Shown here in pieces: positions 8,834 through 16,941 of a stretch of 64,000 nucleotides of DNA. The notes beneath the pieces are model-generated. The model did no database searches. It was not told the origin of the DNA and was given only the letters and a program-made list of their open reading frames with translations. Where the stretch lies: the NCBI RefSeq assembly GCF_001999965.1, contig NZ_CP019646.1:3534001-3598000 (forward strand), written 5' to 3'. Origin of the DNA: Limihaloglobus sulfuriphilus (GTDB lineage: Bacteria > Planctomycetota > Phycisphaerae > Sedimentisphaerales > Sedimentisphaeraceae). Both the position numbers and the translations under genes were made by a program. Positions within the stretch are counted from its first letter, which is position 1. Each line of letters starts with the position of its first letter.

Positions 8834-10201
8834 ATGGCTAAAGAATTTCCACTAGAAGTTTTTGAAGTTGAGCCGGTAGAAACAAAATACCGCAAACTTT
8901 CAGGACAGATACCCAACGAAGAAACAATACAGAAGATATCCGCTCTCAGAGACAGCGAAGCCCGCAGCATGCGCGGCCAGCCGCCGATAGTATGGGACAG
9001 GGCAGAGGGTATCAACGTCTTTGACGCTTACGGCAATAAGTGGCTTGATTTCTCGTCAGGCGTTCTTATCACCAATGCCGGGCACAGCCATCCGAAAATA
9101 GTTGATGCCATCGTCAAGCAGGCTTCTAAGTCGCTGCTGACTTCCTACTGCTTTCCGAATCAGCCAAGGATGGACCTTGTGCAAAAGCTCGTAGAAATTT
9201 CTCCAGAGGGTTTAGACAAGGTGTTTCTCCTGAGCACCGGTGCCGAGAGCACCGAATGCGCACTTAAGCTGATGCGCACCCGCGGACGCAATATCGGCGG
9301 AGATGATAAGAGTGTTATCGTTTCCTATTACGATTCATTCCACGGCAGGACTATGGGCTCACAGCAGATGGGCGGCATGGCCGGCGGCAAGGCATGGATA
9401 AAGAACTATGATCCGGAGATTGTACACGTTCCCTTCCCTGACGGTTTCCGCAACGAAGATACCAGCTTTGAGCTGTTTGAAAAGACGCTTGCTGAGCTGG
9501 GTGTTGAGCCGAAAAACGTCGCCGGTGTTATCAGCGAGACATACCAGGGCGTCGGCCCTAATTTCATGCCCAAAGAATACGCCCAAAAGCTGCGCAAATG
9601 GTGTGATGACAACCAGGCACTGCTATGTTTCGACGAAGTCCAGGCCGGTTTCGGCAGGTGCGGCACATGGTTCGGTTTCCAGCTCTATGATATCGTGCCC
9701 GATCTGTTCTGTATGGGCAAGGGCTTCAGCAGCTCGCTGCCGATAAGCGGCGTTATCGGTAGGGCGGATGTCATGGACATGTACGGGCCGAACGAGATGA
9801 CAAGCACACACTCGGCCAACCCGATTTGCTGCGCCGCGGCACTGGCAAATATCCAGGTAATCGAAGAAGAAAACCTGATCGAGAACGCCGTTAGCGTCGG
9901 CAAGACCCTGAAAAGTGAGCTTGAAGCCATGCAGCAGGAATTCTCCGAGCATATCGGGTTTGCTCCGTGCGAGGGAATGGTCGGCGGCCTGCTGGCAATA
10001 AAACCCGGCACAAAAGAGCCCGATTATGACCTGGCCTGGAGGACAATCCTGGCGTGTTTCCGCAAAGGGCTGCTGATGTTCGCTCCGGTAGGCGTCGGCG
10101 GCGGATGTATAAAGATCGCCCCGCCGCTGTGCATGAGCGAAGAAGCCGTAAAAGAGGGCTGCTCTGTACTGCGCGAGGCGTTGAAGGAATCCATCGCATG
10201 A
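8834..10201 (+). CDS. Class III PLP-dependent aminotransferase, 455 aa
   Basis: A GabT/ornithine-type omega aminotransferase. The PLP aldimine Lys is in FCMGKGFSSSLP, the Asp that contacts the pyridine nitrogen is in CFDEVQAGFGRCG, and the phosphate-cup region reads LLSTGAESTECALK. Full family length is present, with an N-terminal extension of about 40 residues (EVFEVEPVETKYRKLSGQ). It closes the operon and is followed by a strong terminator. The pairing with a glutamate dehydrogenase suggests that it moves an amino group from an amino sugar or its oxidised product to 2-oxoglutarate. That use is inferred; 4-aminobutyrate or ornithine are alternatives. Confidence 0.8.
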   Translation: MAKEFPLEVFEVEPVETKYRKLSGQIPNEETIQKISALRDSEARSMRGQPPIVWDRAEGINVFDAYGNKWLDFSSGVLITNAGHSHPKIVDAIVKQASKSLLTSYCFPNQPRMDLVQKLVEISPEGLDKVFLLSTGAESTECALKLMRTRGRNIGGDDKSVIVSYYDSFHGRTMGSQQMGGMAGGKAWIKNYDPEIVHVPFPDGFRNEDTSFELFEKTLAELGVEPKNVAGVISETYQGVGPNFMPKEYAQKLRKWCDDNQALLCFDEVQAGFGRCGTWFGFQLYDIVPDLFCMGKGFSSSLPISGVIGRADVMDMYGPNEMTSTHSANPICCAAALANIQVIEEENLIENAVSVGKTLKSELEAMQQEFSEHIGFAPCEGMVGGLLAIKPGTKEPDYDLAWRTILACFRKGLLMFAPVGVGGGCIKIAPPLCMSEEAVKEGCSVLREALKESIA

Positions 10202-10241
10202 TACGCGCTGCGTGATTTCTAAATAAGGACTTAAAAATTAC

Positions 10242-10278
10242 AAACGCGGCGGGCGACTCAAATCCCGCCGCGTTTTTA
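10242..10278 (+). terminator. Intrinsic terminator after the aminotransferase operon
   Basis: A 12-bp perfect stem (AAACGCGGCGGG pairing with CCCGCCGCGTTT) with a nine-base loop is followed by a T run. It closes the gntR operon. Confidence 0.9.
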
Positions 10279-10568
10279 TAATCACTTGTAAAAGGTCAGC
10301 CTCTCAAAACCTGCCGATCCGGCTCAACAGAGATATCTTATGCCGGGCCGGTCATATCAGAATTTGCCATAGTTAATAAAAGCCACTTTGTTTTGTGTCT
10401 ATCTGTTAATTAATATTTTATAAATTAAAGAAGTTGATCTTTCGTTTTTGAGAAAATTCGTGAATTTTCTCTACAGGGGGATATTATTGTAGAGCAAATT
10501 CACGAATTTGCTCCAGACGGAGATAAGGGACACAGTACCGTTTTGATAGTAATTCCCCGCGTTTTTTA
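10279..10568. repeat. Gene-free stretch with two palindromes of the GAGAAAATTC family
   Basis: No gene is seen here. Two short palindromes occur at 10450-10471 (arms GAGAAAATTC / GAATTTTCTC) and 10492-10513 (arms GAGCAAATTC / GAATTTGCTC). The A-to-C change in one arm is matched by T-to-G in the other, so pairing is conserved. Seven further copies lie in the PEP-CTERM region, starting at 28666, 29885, 30799, 32205, 37542, 39708 and 41237. All but the first two copies share a TGTA prefix with one another; the second also has it. Confidence 0.75.
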
Positions 10569-10597
10569 TTGACACATACCAACGGGCGTGGTAATCT
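10569..10597 (+). promoter_or_regulatory. Sigma-70-type promoter for the DUF3644 locus
   Basis: TTGACA at 10569-10574 and TAATCT at 10592-10597 are separated by exactly 17 bases. It reads toward the small ORF at 10728 and the DUF3644 gene. Confidence 0.65.
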
Positions 10598-10727
10598 AAG
10601 CATTGGTTTATAAAAGTTTTAAAATTGCAGTCATGAGTTTGTTACGCAAATGCAGGATTTTCCCAGATTCGTTTAGCAGTAAAATGGAAAAGCCGGCAGG
10701 CCAAAGAAACTTAAAAAAAGGGCAAGG

Positions 10728-10874
10728 ATGCAAATAATGAACAAGAATGCAAATCTAATAGCTAATTGGCCACAGTTTCACCGTCCCCAGTTTCAGATAG
10801 AAAAGATTGAACAGCAGTTGGAGCAGAAACAGGAAGTAAAATCCTTATTTCAGTTACGCTGGAGATTGTGTTAG
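10728..10874 (+). CDS. Small ORF directly upstream of the DUF3644 gene, 48 aa
   Basis: A 48-residue frame (MQIMNKNANLIANWPQFHRP... ending QLRWRLC) whose stop codon directly abuts the DUF3644 start at 10875. GGCAAGG lies just before the ATG at 10728. The middle is rich in Gln and Glu (EKIEQQLEQKQE) and could form a short amphipathic helix. No family was recognised. The position, between a good promoter and a translationally abutting gene, favours a real leader or partner peptide. A second in-frame ATG lies three codons on, at 10737. The alternative is a 5' untranslated region with a chance frame. Confidence 0.4.
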   Translation: MQIMNKNANLIANWPQFHRPQFQIEKIEQQLEQKQEVKSLFQLRWRLC

Positions 10875-11548
10875 ATGAAATCAAGGTCAAAAACACTGGC
10901 TGAAAAATCAATGTCTTCGATGCTTTCAGCTATAGAGATATATAATAAACCTGATTTTAAGTATAGAGAGGAAACATTTGCTGTATTGGCAACAAACTCA
11001 TGGGAACTGCTTCTAAAAGCTCGTATATTGCAACTAAGCAATAATAAGATTACCTCTATATTGTCTTACGAGAAACACAGGAATAAAGATGGGCAAATCA
11101 GTAAAAAAGAATATCGCGTTAAAAATCGCTCGGGAAACTATAATACCGTAGGACTTTTTAAGGCTTATGATATTATAATCAATGAATATGGTGATAATTT
11201 ACAAGGGATTGTTCGCGAAAATCTCGAAGCCCTTGTAGAAATTCGTGACAATTCGGTTCATTTCATTAATAAGGATTTTGCGCTTTCGAAAAAAATTCAT
11301 GAAATAGGTACCGCTTCCATAAAAAATTATATTCGTTTAGTATTTTTATGGTTCGGGATTGATTTTTCACAGTATGACATATTTCTTATGCCGATTGGTT
11401 TTGTAAGAAATTTTTCATCTGCCAAAGCAATAACAATTACTGGTGAAGAAGAAAAGATGCTTGAATATATTAACTCATCAGAAAAAAAATATGATGATGA
11501 TGAAACTAATGAATTTAATTTTACACTTAACATTGATATTAGATTTCG

Positions 11549-12666
11549 CGGATTCAACTCCCAAGTGCAATTAAGTTAAATCCTGTTTTGTTATCCTGTT
11601 AGTTTTTTCCTCTTATAGAATACTTCATTTGGGGTTAAAAATCCAAGAGATTTTCTGGGTCGATTATTCAGTCGATTCATTATGTGCTCAATCTTCTGAT
11701 TGGTCAGCATTCGGATGTCACTTCCTTTTGGTACATACTGACGGATCAAGCCATTGGTATTCTCATTCAAGCCCCGCTGCCATGCACTGTAGGGATCGGC
11801 AAAGAAGACCTTAATTTTAAGGTTATGGGCAATAGATTCATGGTTTGAAAATTCTTTGCCATTGTCCACTGTCAGTGTATAGGTTCGTCGGGGCAGCGTG
11901 CCGATCAGGGCGATAATGGTCCGTTCAACCGCTTCGGCGGTATAACGATCTACCTTACCGATCAGCGTCAGCTTGCTTTTGCGGTCAACCAGGGTTACCA
12001 GGGCTCCCTGATGGTTTTTCCCCACGACGGTGTCGCCTTCCCAGTCCCCGATGCGGTTTTTTCTCTCTACAACCGGTGGGCGTTTTTCGATACCAACCCT
12101 GTTTTTGATCGTTCCACGCCGGTCCCGGCTGTTTCTTCGTTTTCTTCTTTGTTTGGTCCCGGCAATCCGCAGATGGGTATACAGGGTTTCTCCCCGGGCT
12201 TTATCCTGCCAAATGTGCTGGTAAATCCGCTCATGACTGACGGCCGGCCCCTGCCAGTGGGGATCGGTTTTCATGCGTTTTGCGATCTGCTCCGGCGAAT
12301 GTTGCTGCCGGAGGCGGGATTCAATGTATTCTATCGTCTCCGGCTTCATTTTGACTGCTTTACGGGCGGCCATCCGTCGATATAAAGCCTTTTGCTGGGC
12401 CTGCTTAGGGCGATAGCCCCGCAGACCTGTATTGCGGGCCAGTTCCCTGCTGATCGTGCTGGGAGAAACGCCCAACGCCGCAGCTATTTGTTTTTGTTGA
12501 TTTCCTGCTTGCTTCATGGCATATATTTCGATACGATCGTCTTCGGTGAGCTGCTTGTACGCTCTCATAAGTGTTCCTTTCGTTGAGGTCACCATAATTC
12601 AGTGAGAGAGTATACCAGCTCACCACAATTTTGGCGACTTAATTGCACTTATGAGTTGAATCCGCT
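11549..12666 (-). mobile_element. IS30-family insertion sequence, about 1.12 kb
   Basis: The ends are near-perfect inverted repeats of about 28 bp: CGGATTCAACTC on the left, then two variable bases, then AAGTGCAATTAAGT; the right end, read inward, gives the same with AT at the variable bases. A short direct repeat, TTTCG, flanks the element. It carries one transposase gene on the minus strand. Because the right end has two extra outer bases, the exact boundary could shift by 2-3 bases. It disrupts the DUF3644 gene. Confidence 0.85.
11591..12568 (-). CDS. IS30-family transposase, 325 aa
   Basis: Residues about 5-50 form a helix-turn-helix (YKQLTEDDRIEIYAMKQ, then IAAALGVSPSTISRELARN). The DDE catalytic core has Asp in IGDWEGDTVVG, Asp in TLTVDNGKEF and Glu in GLNENTNGLIRQYVP. 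The C-terminus NRPRKSLGFLTPNEVF is typical of IS30. The ATG at 12568 is preferred because a GAAAGGA ribosome-binding site precedes it by six bases. A longer frame from 12595 adds nine unconserved residues. The gene appears intact, so the copy may still be active. Confidence 0.9.
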   Translation of the reverse strand: MRAYKQLTEDDRIEIYAMKQAGNQQKQIAAALGVSPSTISRELARNTGLRGYRPKQAQQKALYRRMAARKAVKMKPETIEYIESRLRQQHSPEQIAKRMKTDPHWQGPAVSHERIYQHIWQDKARGETLYTHLRIAGTKQRRKRRNSRDRRGTIKNRVGIEKRPPVVERKNRIGDWEGDTVVGKNHQGALVTLVDRKSKLTLIGKVDRYTAEAVERTIIALIGTLPRRTYTLTVDNGKEFSNHESIAHNLKIKVFFADPYSAWQRGLNENTNGLIRQYVPKGSDIRMLTNQKIEHIMNRLNNRPRKSLGFLTPNEVFYKRKKLTG

Positions 12667-13170
12667 TTTCGTAAAGTCAATGCTTCAATAGATGCAACGG
12701 AAGTTCAGGTTACAAACGATAAAAATGCGTTAAAAGTACAGTTGACTGAGGAAGATATTAGAGAAAAATATCCTTGGGATTATACGATATTGACTACTAG
12801 GCTCAGGAAAAGGTATTCAAACTTTAAAGCTAATCAAAAATATCATAATCTTCGAAAGCCTCTTGAGGGAAACCCAAAACTTTGTAGAACACGATACCTA
12901 GACCCTGGAAATCCCAAGGGATTGGCAAAAAGATATTATAATCCGAATATTATCAAAAAATTTGATACTCACTATAAGATAATAAAGTAGTAAAAGGATG
13001 TGAATTAAAGGAGAACAAAAAGGGTTCAAGTCTCTTTTTAAGCAGACGGACGTGTAAGATGCTCGTTATAAGCACTTTACATTTGAAGGTCTGCCCGTTT
13101 TCAAAAGTATTGCCAGCAAAAAATATCTTTTACATTGCTGTAAACCCTTCATTATAAGGATTTTTAAATA

Positions 13171-13234
13171 ACCATGAAGTAAATGAAGGACATGAAGAGA
13201 GTCTTGAGATTTAAACTTCAATTCCTTCATGGTT
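13171..13234. repeat. Dispersed ACCATGAAG...CTTCATGGT hairpin repeat
   Basis: The arms ACCATGAAG and CTTCATGGT enclose ATGAAG and CTTCA-type subrepeats, giving a long weak hairpin. Seven more copies lie in the PEP-CTERM region (near 29939, 30963, 32260, 33320, 35178, 36215 and 39929). This copy is about 16 kb away from that block. The rest of 12991-13274 holds nothing else recognisable. Confidence 0.7.
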
Positions 13235-13274
13235 AAATCGGAAATAATTGCTCTTTGAGAGACATGTATCTTTG

Positions 13275-14264
13275 CTACAACTGCCGGTTTTTCAAATATT
13301 GTATCGCTTCGAGCATGTCGGCGGGCAGTGGGCTCTCAAAGTGTATCCGTTTGCCGGTGAGCGGGTGGTCGATTTCCAGCCGCCATGAATGCAGGGCAAC
13401 GCGGTTGATGATGTAGTCAGGCTCAAGGCTCGGCTGGAACCGGCCGCGGTAGATGGGTGTTCCGCCGTACATTTCGTCTGCCGCGAGGGGGTGTCCCATA
13501 TCCGCCAAATGCACACGTATCTGATGAGTGCGTCCGGTCTCGAGCTGTATCTCAACCAGTGAATGGGTTTTAAAGCTCTCTCTGAGGCGGTAGCGTGTGC
13601 GGGCGGAGCGGCCGGTGTCTGTGACGGCGTATTTTTCTATGAATTTTCTGTCGGGGCCGATGGGTTTATCGATAAGCCCCTGCGGCGGCGAGGGTTCTCC
13701 GTGGACGAGCGCTATATATTCTTTGCCAACGGTGCGGCGGCGGAACTGCTCTGAGACGGCGTCGTTTATCCTGCTGTTTTTGCTGAAAATTATTGTGCCG
13801 CTGGTTTCCCTGTCTAAGCGGTGAATCACTCCCGGTTCAAACGCCGGCTCGCCGTCGTCACCGGCTTCAAATTTAGCATAGTGGATAAGACCGTTTAGAA
13901 TCGTTCCCGAGGGGTTGCCTCTGCCAGGGTGGATTATCCTGCCCGGCTGCTTGTTGATAACGATGATCGCCTCGTCTTCATAGATGATGTTAAGCGGCAT
14001 CTCTTCGCTGAGCAGCTCTCTGTCGGGCAGGTCGAGCTCGATGGTGTCCTGCCAGTTGACCTTTCGTGAGGGTTTGGCACGCGTGCCGTTTACGATGATC
14101 TTTTGGCTGCGTATGATTCTCTGGAGCTTTGCACGGCTTAGCTGGCCGAAACGCTTGCCCAGGTATTTGTCCAGACGGATATCGGAATACTTCGGGCCTA
14201 CCTTTATTACAAGGTGCTCTCCAAAACGCATATCGCTGCCGCTGTTATCCGCTGAAACGCTCAA
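13275..14264 (-). CDS. rluD: RluA/RluD-family 23S rRNA pseudouridine synthase, 329 aa
   Basis: Isomerises uridines in large-subunit rRNA. An N-terminal S4 RNA-binding domain (RLDKYLGKRFGQLSRAKLQRII) is followed by the catalytic domain with the active-site Asp in VIHRLDRETSG and the family blocks ETGRTHQIRVHLADMGHPLAADEMYG. The usual length for RluD-type enzymes is about 325 residues. It lies 21 bases after hydF and ends the leftward gltX-pfkB-aspA-hydF-rluD run. The exact target position (1911/1915/1917 in RluD, or other sites in paralogues) is not decided by the sequence. Confidence 0.85.
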   Translation of the reverse strand: MSVSADNSGSDMRFGEHLVIKVGPKYSDIRLDKYLGKRFGQLSRAKLQRIIRSQKIIVNGTRAKPSRKVNWQDTIELDLPDRELLSEEMPLNIIYEDEAIIVINKQPGRIIHPGRGNPSGTILNGLIHYAKFEAGDDGEPAFEPGVIHRLDRETSGTIIFSKNSRINDAVSEQFRRRTVGKEYIALVHGEPSPPQGLIDKPIGPDRKFIEKYAVTDTGRSARTRYRLRESFKTHSLVEIQLETGRTHQIRVHLADMGHPLAADEMYGGTPIYRGRFQPSLEPDYIINRVALHSWRLEIDHPLTGKRIHFESPLPADMLEAIQYLKNRQL

Positions 14265-14285
14265 AACCTGCCTTGTAAAACCAGA

Positions 14286-15530
14286 TTAGTCATCAGTCCC
14301 GGATTTTTTCATCTGCCTGTAAACATCCATCGCCTCGGGGAAGGGCCCAAGAGCCCGCTCGAAAATACCCAGCGTGAATGCAATAGTCAGCCCGTAGTTT
14401 GTCATCGGCACATTGTACTCGCGGGCACTGATAAGCCTCGATAGCATCTCTCTGCGGTTCCACATGCACGCGCCGCAGTGGATTATGAGTTTGTACTCGG
14501 CGATGTTTTGCGGCCAGTCGTGCCCGCGCCAGTGGTCGATCTCGAGACTGCCGCCGACATACTGCCGCAGCCAGCGGGGGATCTTTACCGTGCCGATATC
14601 GTCCGTTATCGGGTGGTGCGTACAGGATTCGGCTATCATGATCTTATCGCCCGGCCGGAGGTTTTCGATCGTCATCGCGCCGCGTACCATCTCGGCAAGA
14701 TCAGCCTTTAACCGGGCAAAGAGTATGCTGAAACTGGTCATCGGTATATCATCGGGCGTATCGGCGGCGACCTTTAGAAACGCCTGTGAATCGGTAACAA
14801 CGATATCGGGTTTCTGTTTGAGCATCTCCAGTGTGCGGAAAAGTTCACGTTCTTTAGTTACTATTGCCACCGAATCGCCGTCGAGCAAATCTCTTATTGA
14901 CTGCACCTGCGGCAGTATCAGCCGGCCCTTTGGCGCCTCTTTGTCGATAGGTACCACGAGTACCGCGGCGCCGCCGGGGCGTACCAGGTCGCTGACAATC
15001 GGCGGCGTTGTCAGGTATTCTTCGGGTACAGTCTCTACAATCAGCCGCCGCAATTCTGTAAAACCGCTGTTGTCAACCGCACTCGCCAGGCACAATCCGT
15101 CGCATTTGGATTTGATGTATTCTATATCCTGCTCGGTTGGCGATGCGATGTCGGTTTTGTTGATGACCGCCAGAACCGGAATATCCAGCCGGCGAAGCTG
15201 ATGCACGAGGTCATCTTCAAAGACTGACCACGTTCCCGGTTCGGCAACAATTACCGCCAGGTCTGTGCGTTTTATGACCGCCATGCTTCTTTCGATACGT
15301 TTGTCTCCCAGCGCACTGTCATCATCTATCCCGGCGGTGTCGATGAACAGCACCGGCCCCAGCGGCAGAAGCTCCATGGGTTTCTCCACGGGGTCGGTTG
15401 TTGTGCCGGCAAAGTCTGAAACTATCGATGTGTCCTGTCCGGTGAGACGGTTGAGGATTGAGCTCTTGCCGGCGTTTCTTTTGCCGAATATTCCGATATG
15501 AAGGCGGAGGCCTTTAGGTGTCTTTTGCAT
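14286..15530 (-). CDS. hydF: [FeFe]-hydrogenase H-cluster maturation GTPase HydF, 414 aa
   Basis: The scaffold protein on which the 2Fe subcluster of [FeFe]-hydrogenase is assembled before transfer. The N-terminal GTPase has the P-loop GKRNAGKSS, DTAG at switch II and NKTD. A dimerisation domain follows, and the C-terminal Fe-S domain carries the HydF signature ESCTHHP ... HCGACMWNRREM, supplying three Cys ligands. The ATG at 15530 is preferred; a TTG eight codons upstream is possible. The start overlaps the aspA 3' end by 17 bases, so the two are translationally coupled. hydE and hydG are not in the window. Confidence 0.92.
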   Translation of the reverse strand: MQKTPKGLRLHIGIFGKRNAGKSSILNRLTGQDTSIVSDFAGTTTDPVEKPMELLPLGPVLFIDTAGIDDDSALGDKRIERSMAVIKRTDLAVIVAEPGTWSVFEDDLVHQLRRLDIPVLAVINKTDIASPTEQDIEYIKSKCDGLCLASAVDNSGFTELRRLIVETVPEEYLTTPPIVSDLVRPGGAAVLVVPIDKEAPKGRLILPQVQSIRDLLDGDSVAIVTKERELFRTLEMLKQKPDIVVTDSQAFLKVAADTPDDIPMTSFSILFARLKADLAEMVRGAMTIENLRPGDKIMIAESCTHHPITDDIGTVKIPRWLRQYVGGSLEIDHWRGHDWPQNIAEYKLIIHCGACMWNRREMLSRLISAREYNVPMTNYGLTIAFTLGIFERALGPFPEAMDVYRQMKKSGTDD

Positions 15531-16941
15531 TTTCGTTTTTCTTTCTGAAACCAAGTGTCAACGCCGCGTCGGCGCTGGTGAGGTATTCATATTCTTCGTT
15601 TTTGCATAGATTCTCTTCGAGCAGAAGCTCTTTTATGGTTTTCTTTTCCGCGGCAGCCCTGGAGACTATTTGTGATGCCTTGTCGTAACCGATTTTGCTG
15701 ATAAAGGCGGTTATTACCGCGGTTGACGCGTCGAGCCGCTGCCTGCATTTATCAGGGTCAACTTTGATTTGGTCTATGCAGTATTTTCTAAGCCTTTCGC
15801 TTGCTTCTATGAGTATCTCTATCATTTTCAGCAGGTTATCCGCCAGCAGAGGCATCAGCGCGTTTAGCTCGAGGTGGCTGTTCATTGCCGCGGCAGTAAC
15901 CGCCGAGTCATGGGCAATCGCCTGTATCGCGATCTGGCTGGTCATTTCGAGTATCACAGGGTTTACCTTGCCGGGCATTATCGAAGAGCCTTCCTGCCGC
16001 GGCGGAATACGCACCTCGCCTATGCCGCCTTCGGGTCCGCTGGAGAGAAACCGCAGGTCGCTGCTCACCTTAAACAGATTTGACGCATGCGCCTTGAGTA
16101 TGCCGCTGACTTCCACGAATTCATCGCAGTTCTGTGTTGACTGAATCAGATTCTCCGCACGTGCCAGAGGCAGGTTTGTCAGTTTTTTGAGCTGTTCAAC
16201 CACCATGAAGATATACTTCTGGTCAGCGCCGAGACCGGTGCCGATAGCTGTTCCTCCCAGATTTACCACCCGCAGCCTTTCGCGGCATTTGTACAGCCGC
16301 CAGCGGTCTTTTGAAAACGCCTCGGCGTATGCCCCGAACTGCTGGCCGGCGGTCATAGGCACTGCGTCCTGAAATTCAGTGCGGCCCAGCTTAACAACCT
16401 CGGCGAATTGTTTTTCTTTTTCCTGAAACGCATCTGTCAGTGAGCTTAGAGACTGCTCAAGCTCATCACAGGCGTATATCGCGGCGACTTTCAATGCTGT
16501 GGGGTATGTGTCGTTGGTTGACTGGTGCAGGTTCAGGTGCCCATGGGGCGAGATGATATCGTAACTGCCGCAGGGCTTGCCCAGCAGCTGGAGTGCCCTG
16601 TTCGTGAGCGTTTCATTGACAAGCATGTTCGTTGACGTGCCGGCGCCGCCCTGAAGAGCTCCAAGTTCTATGCCGGGATTTAAAGTGCCGGCAGAAAGTT
16701 CATTACAGGCGGTCTCAATTGCCGCGGCGATATCCTGCGGGATATAGCCAAGTGATGCGTTGGTTTTTAGACACGCCAGCTTTACCAGGCCGAATGCGCA
16801 TAGAAGCCTTTTATTGACACTGCCGCCGACAAGGCCGAAATTCTCCGACGCTCGCAGGGAGTTTATACCGTAAAGAGACTCTGATGGTATCTTTACCGTG
16901 CCGAGAAAATCTTTTTCTGTTCTTGTTGTCATTGCTACCAT
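15514..16941 (-). CDS. aspA: Aspartate ammonia-lyase, 475 aa
   Basis: Converts L-aspartate to fumarate and ammonia. It belongs to the fumarase/aspartase superfamily; the signature loop GSSIMPGKVNP with its catalytic Ser is present, along with GALQGGAGTSTNMLVNE and NLHQSTNDTYPTALK. The length fits aspartase. It starts inside the 3' end of pfkB (a second ATG at 16932 would avoid the overlap) and overlaps hydF. In several anaerobes aspA-like genes sit with hydrogenase maturases, as here. A link between ammonia supply and H-cluster assembly is possible, but the sequence does not prove it. Class II fumarase is less likely given its specificity-loop context. Confidence 0.88.
   Translation of the reverse strand: MVAMTTRTEKDFLGTVKIPSESLYGINSLRASENFGLVGGSVNKRLLCAFGLVKLACLKTNASLGYIPQDIAAAIETACNELSAGTLNPGIELGALQGGAGTSTNMLVNETLTNRALQLLGKPCGSYDIISPHGHLNLHQSTNDTYPTALKVAAIYACDELEQSLSSLTDAFQEKEKQFAEVVKLGRTEFQDAVPMTAGQQFGAYAEAFSKDRWRLYKCRERLRVVNLGGTAIGTGLGADQKYIFMVVEQLKKLTNLPLARAENLIQSTQNCDEFVEVSGILKAHASNLFKVSSDLRFLSSGPEGGIGEVRIPPRQEGSSIMPGKVNPVILEMTSQIAIQAIAHDSAVTAAAMNSHLELNALMPLLADNLLKMIEILIEASERLRKYCIDQIKVDPDKCRQRLDASTAVITAFISKIGYDKASQIVSRAAAEKKTIKELLLEENLCKNEEYEYLTSADAALTLGFRKKNENAKDT

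Larger units (their letters stand above)
10875..12990 (+). pseudogene. DUF3644 protein gene interrupted by an IS30 element
   Basis: The first part (10875-11548) encodes a DUF3644-type protein: EIYNKPDFKYREETFAVLA, NSWELLLKARIL, an RNRSGNYNTVGL-like segment, then ALVEIRDNSVHF. After the insertion the same protein resumes from 12667 and runs through QLTEEDIREKYPWDY, RYSNFKANQKYHNLR and TRYLDPGNPKGLAKRYYNP to a stop at 12988-12990. TTTCG lies on both sides of the insertion (11544-11548 and 12667-12671). Joining at one copy restores an uninterrupted frame of about 330 codons. The 5' half now reads about ten codons into the insertion and stops at 11579. The function of DUF3644 is not established; its low GC against the neighbours suggests acquisition by transfer. 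Confidence 0.85.

Noticed and set aside
15531-15554. Longer HydF start at TTG 15554
   Set aside because: It adds eight residues that do not look family-like and deepens the overlap with aspA; the ATG at 15530 is enough.
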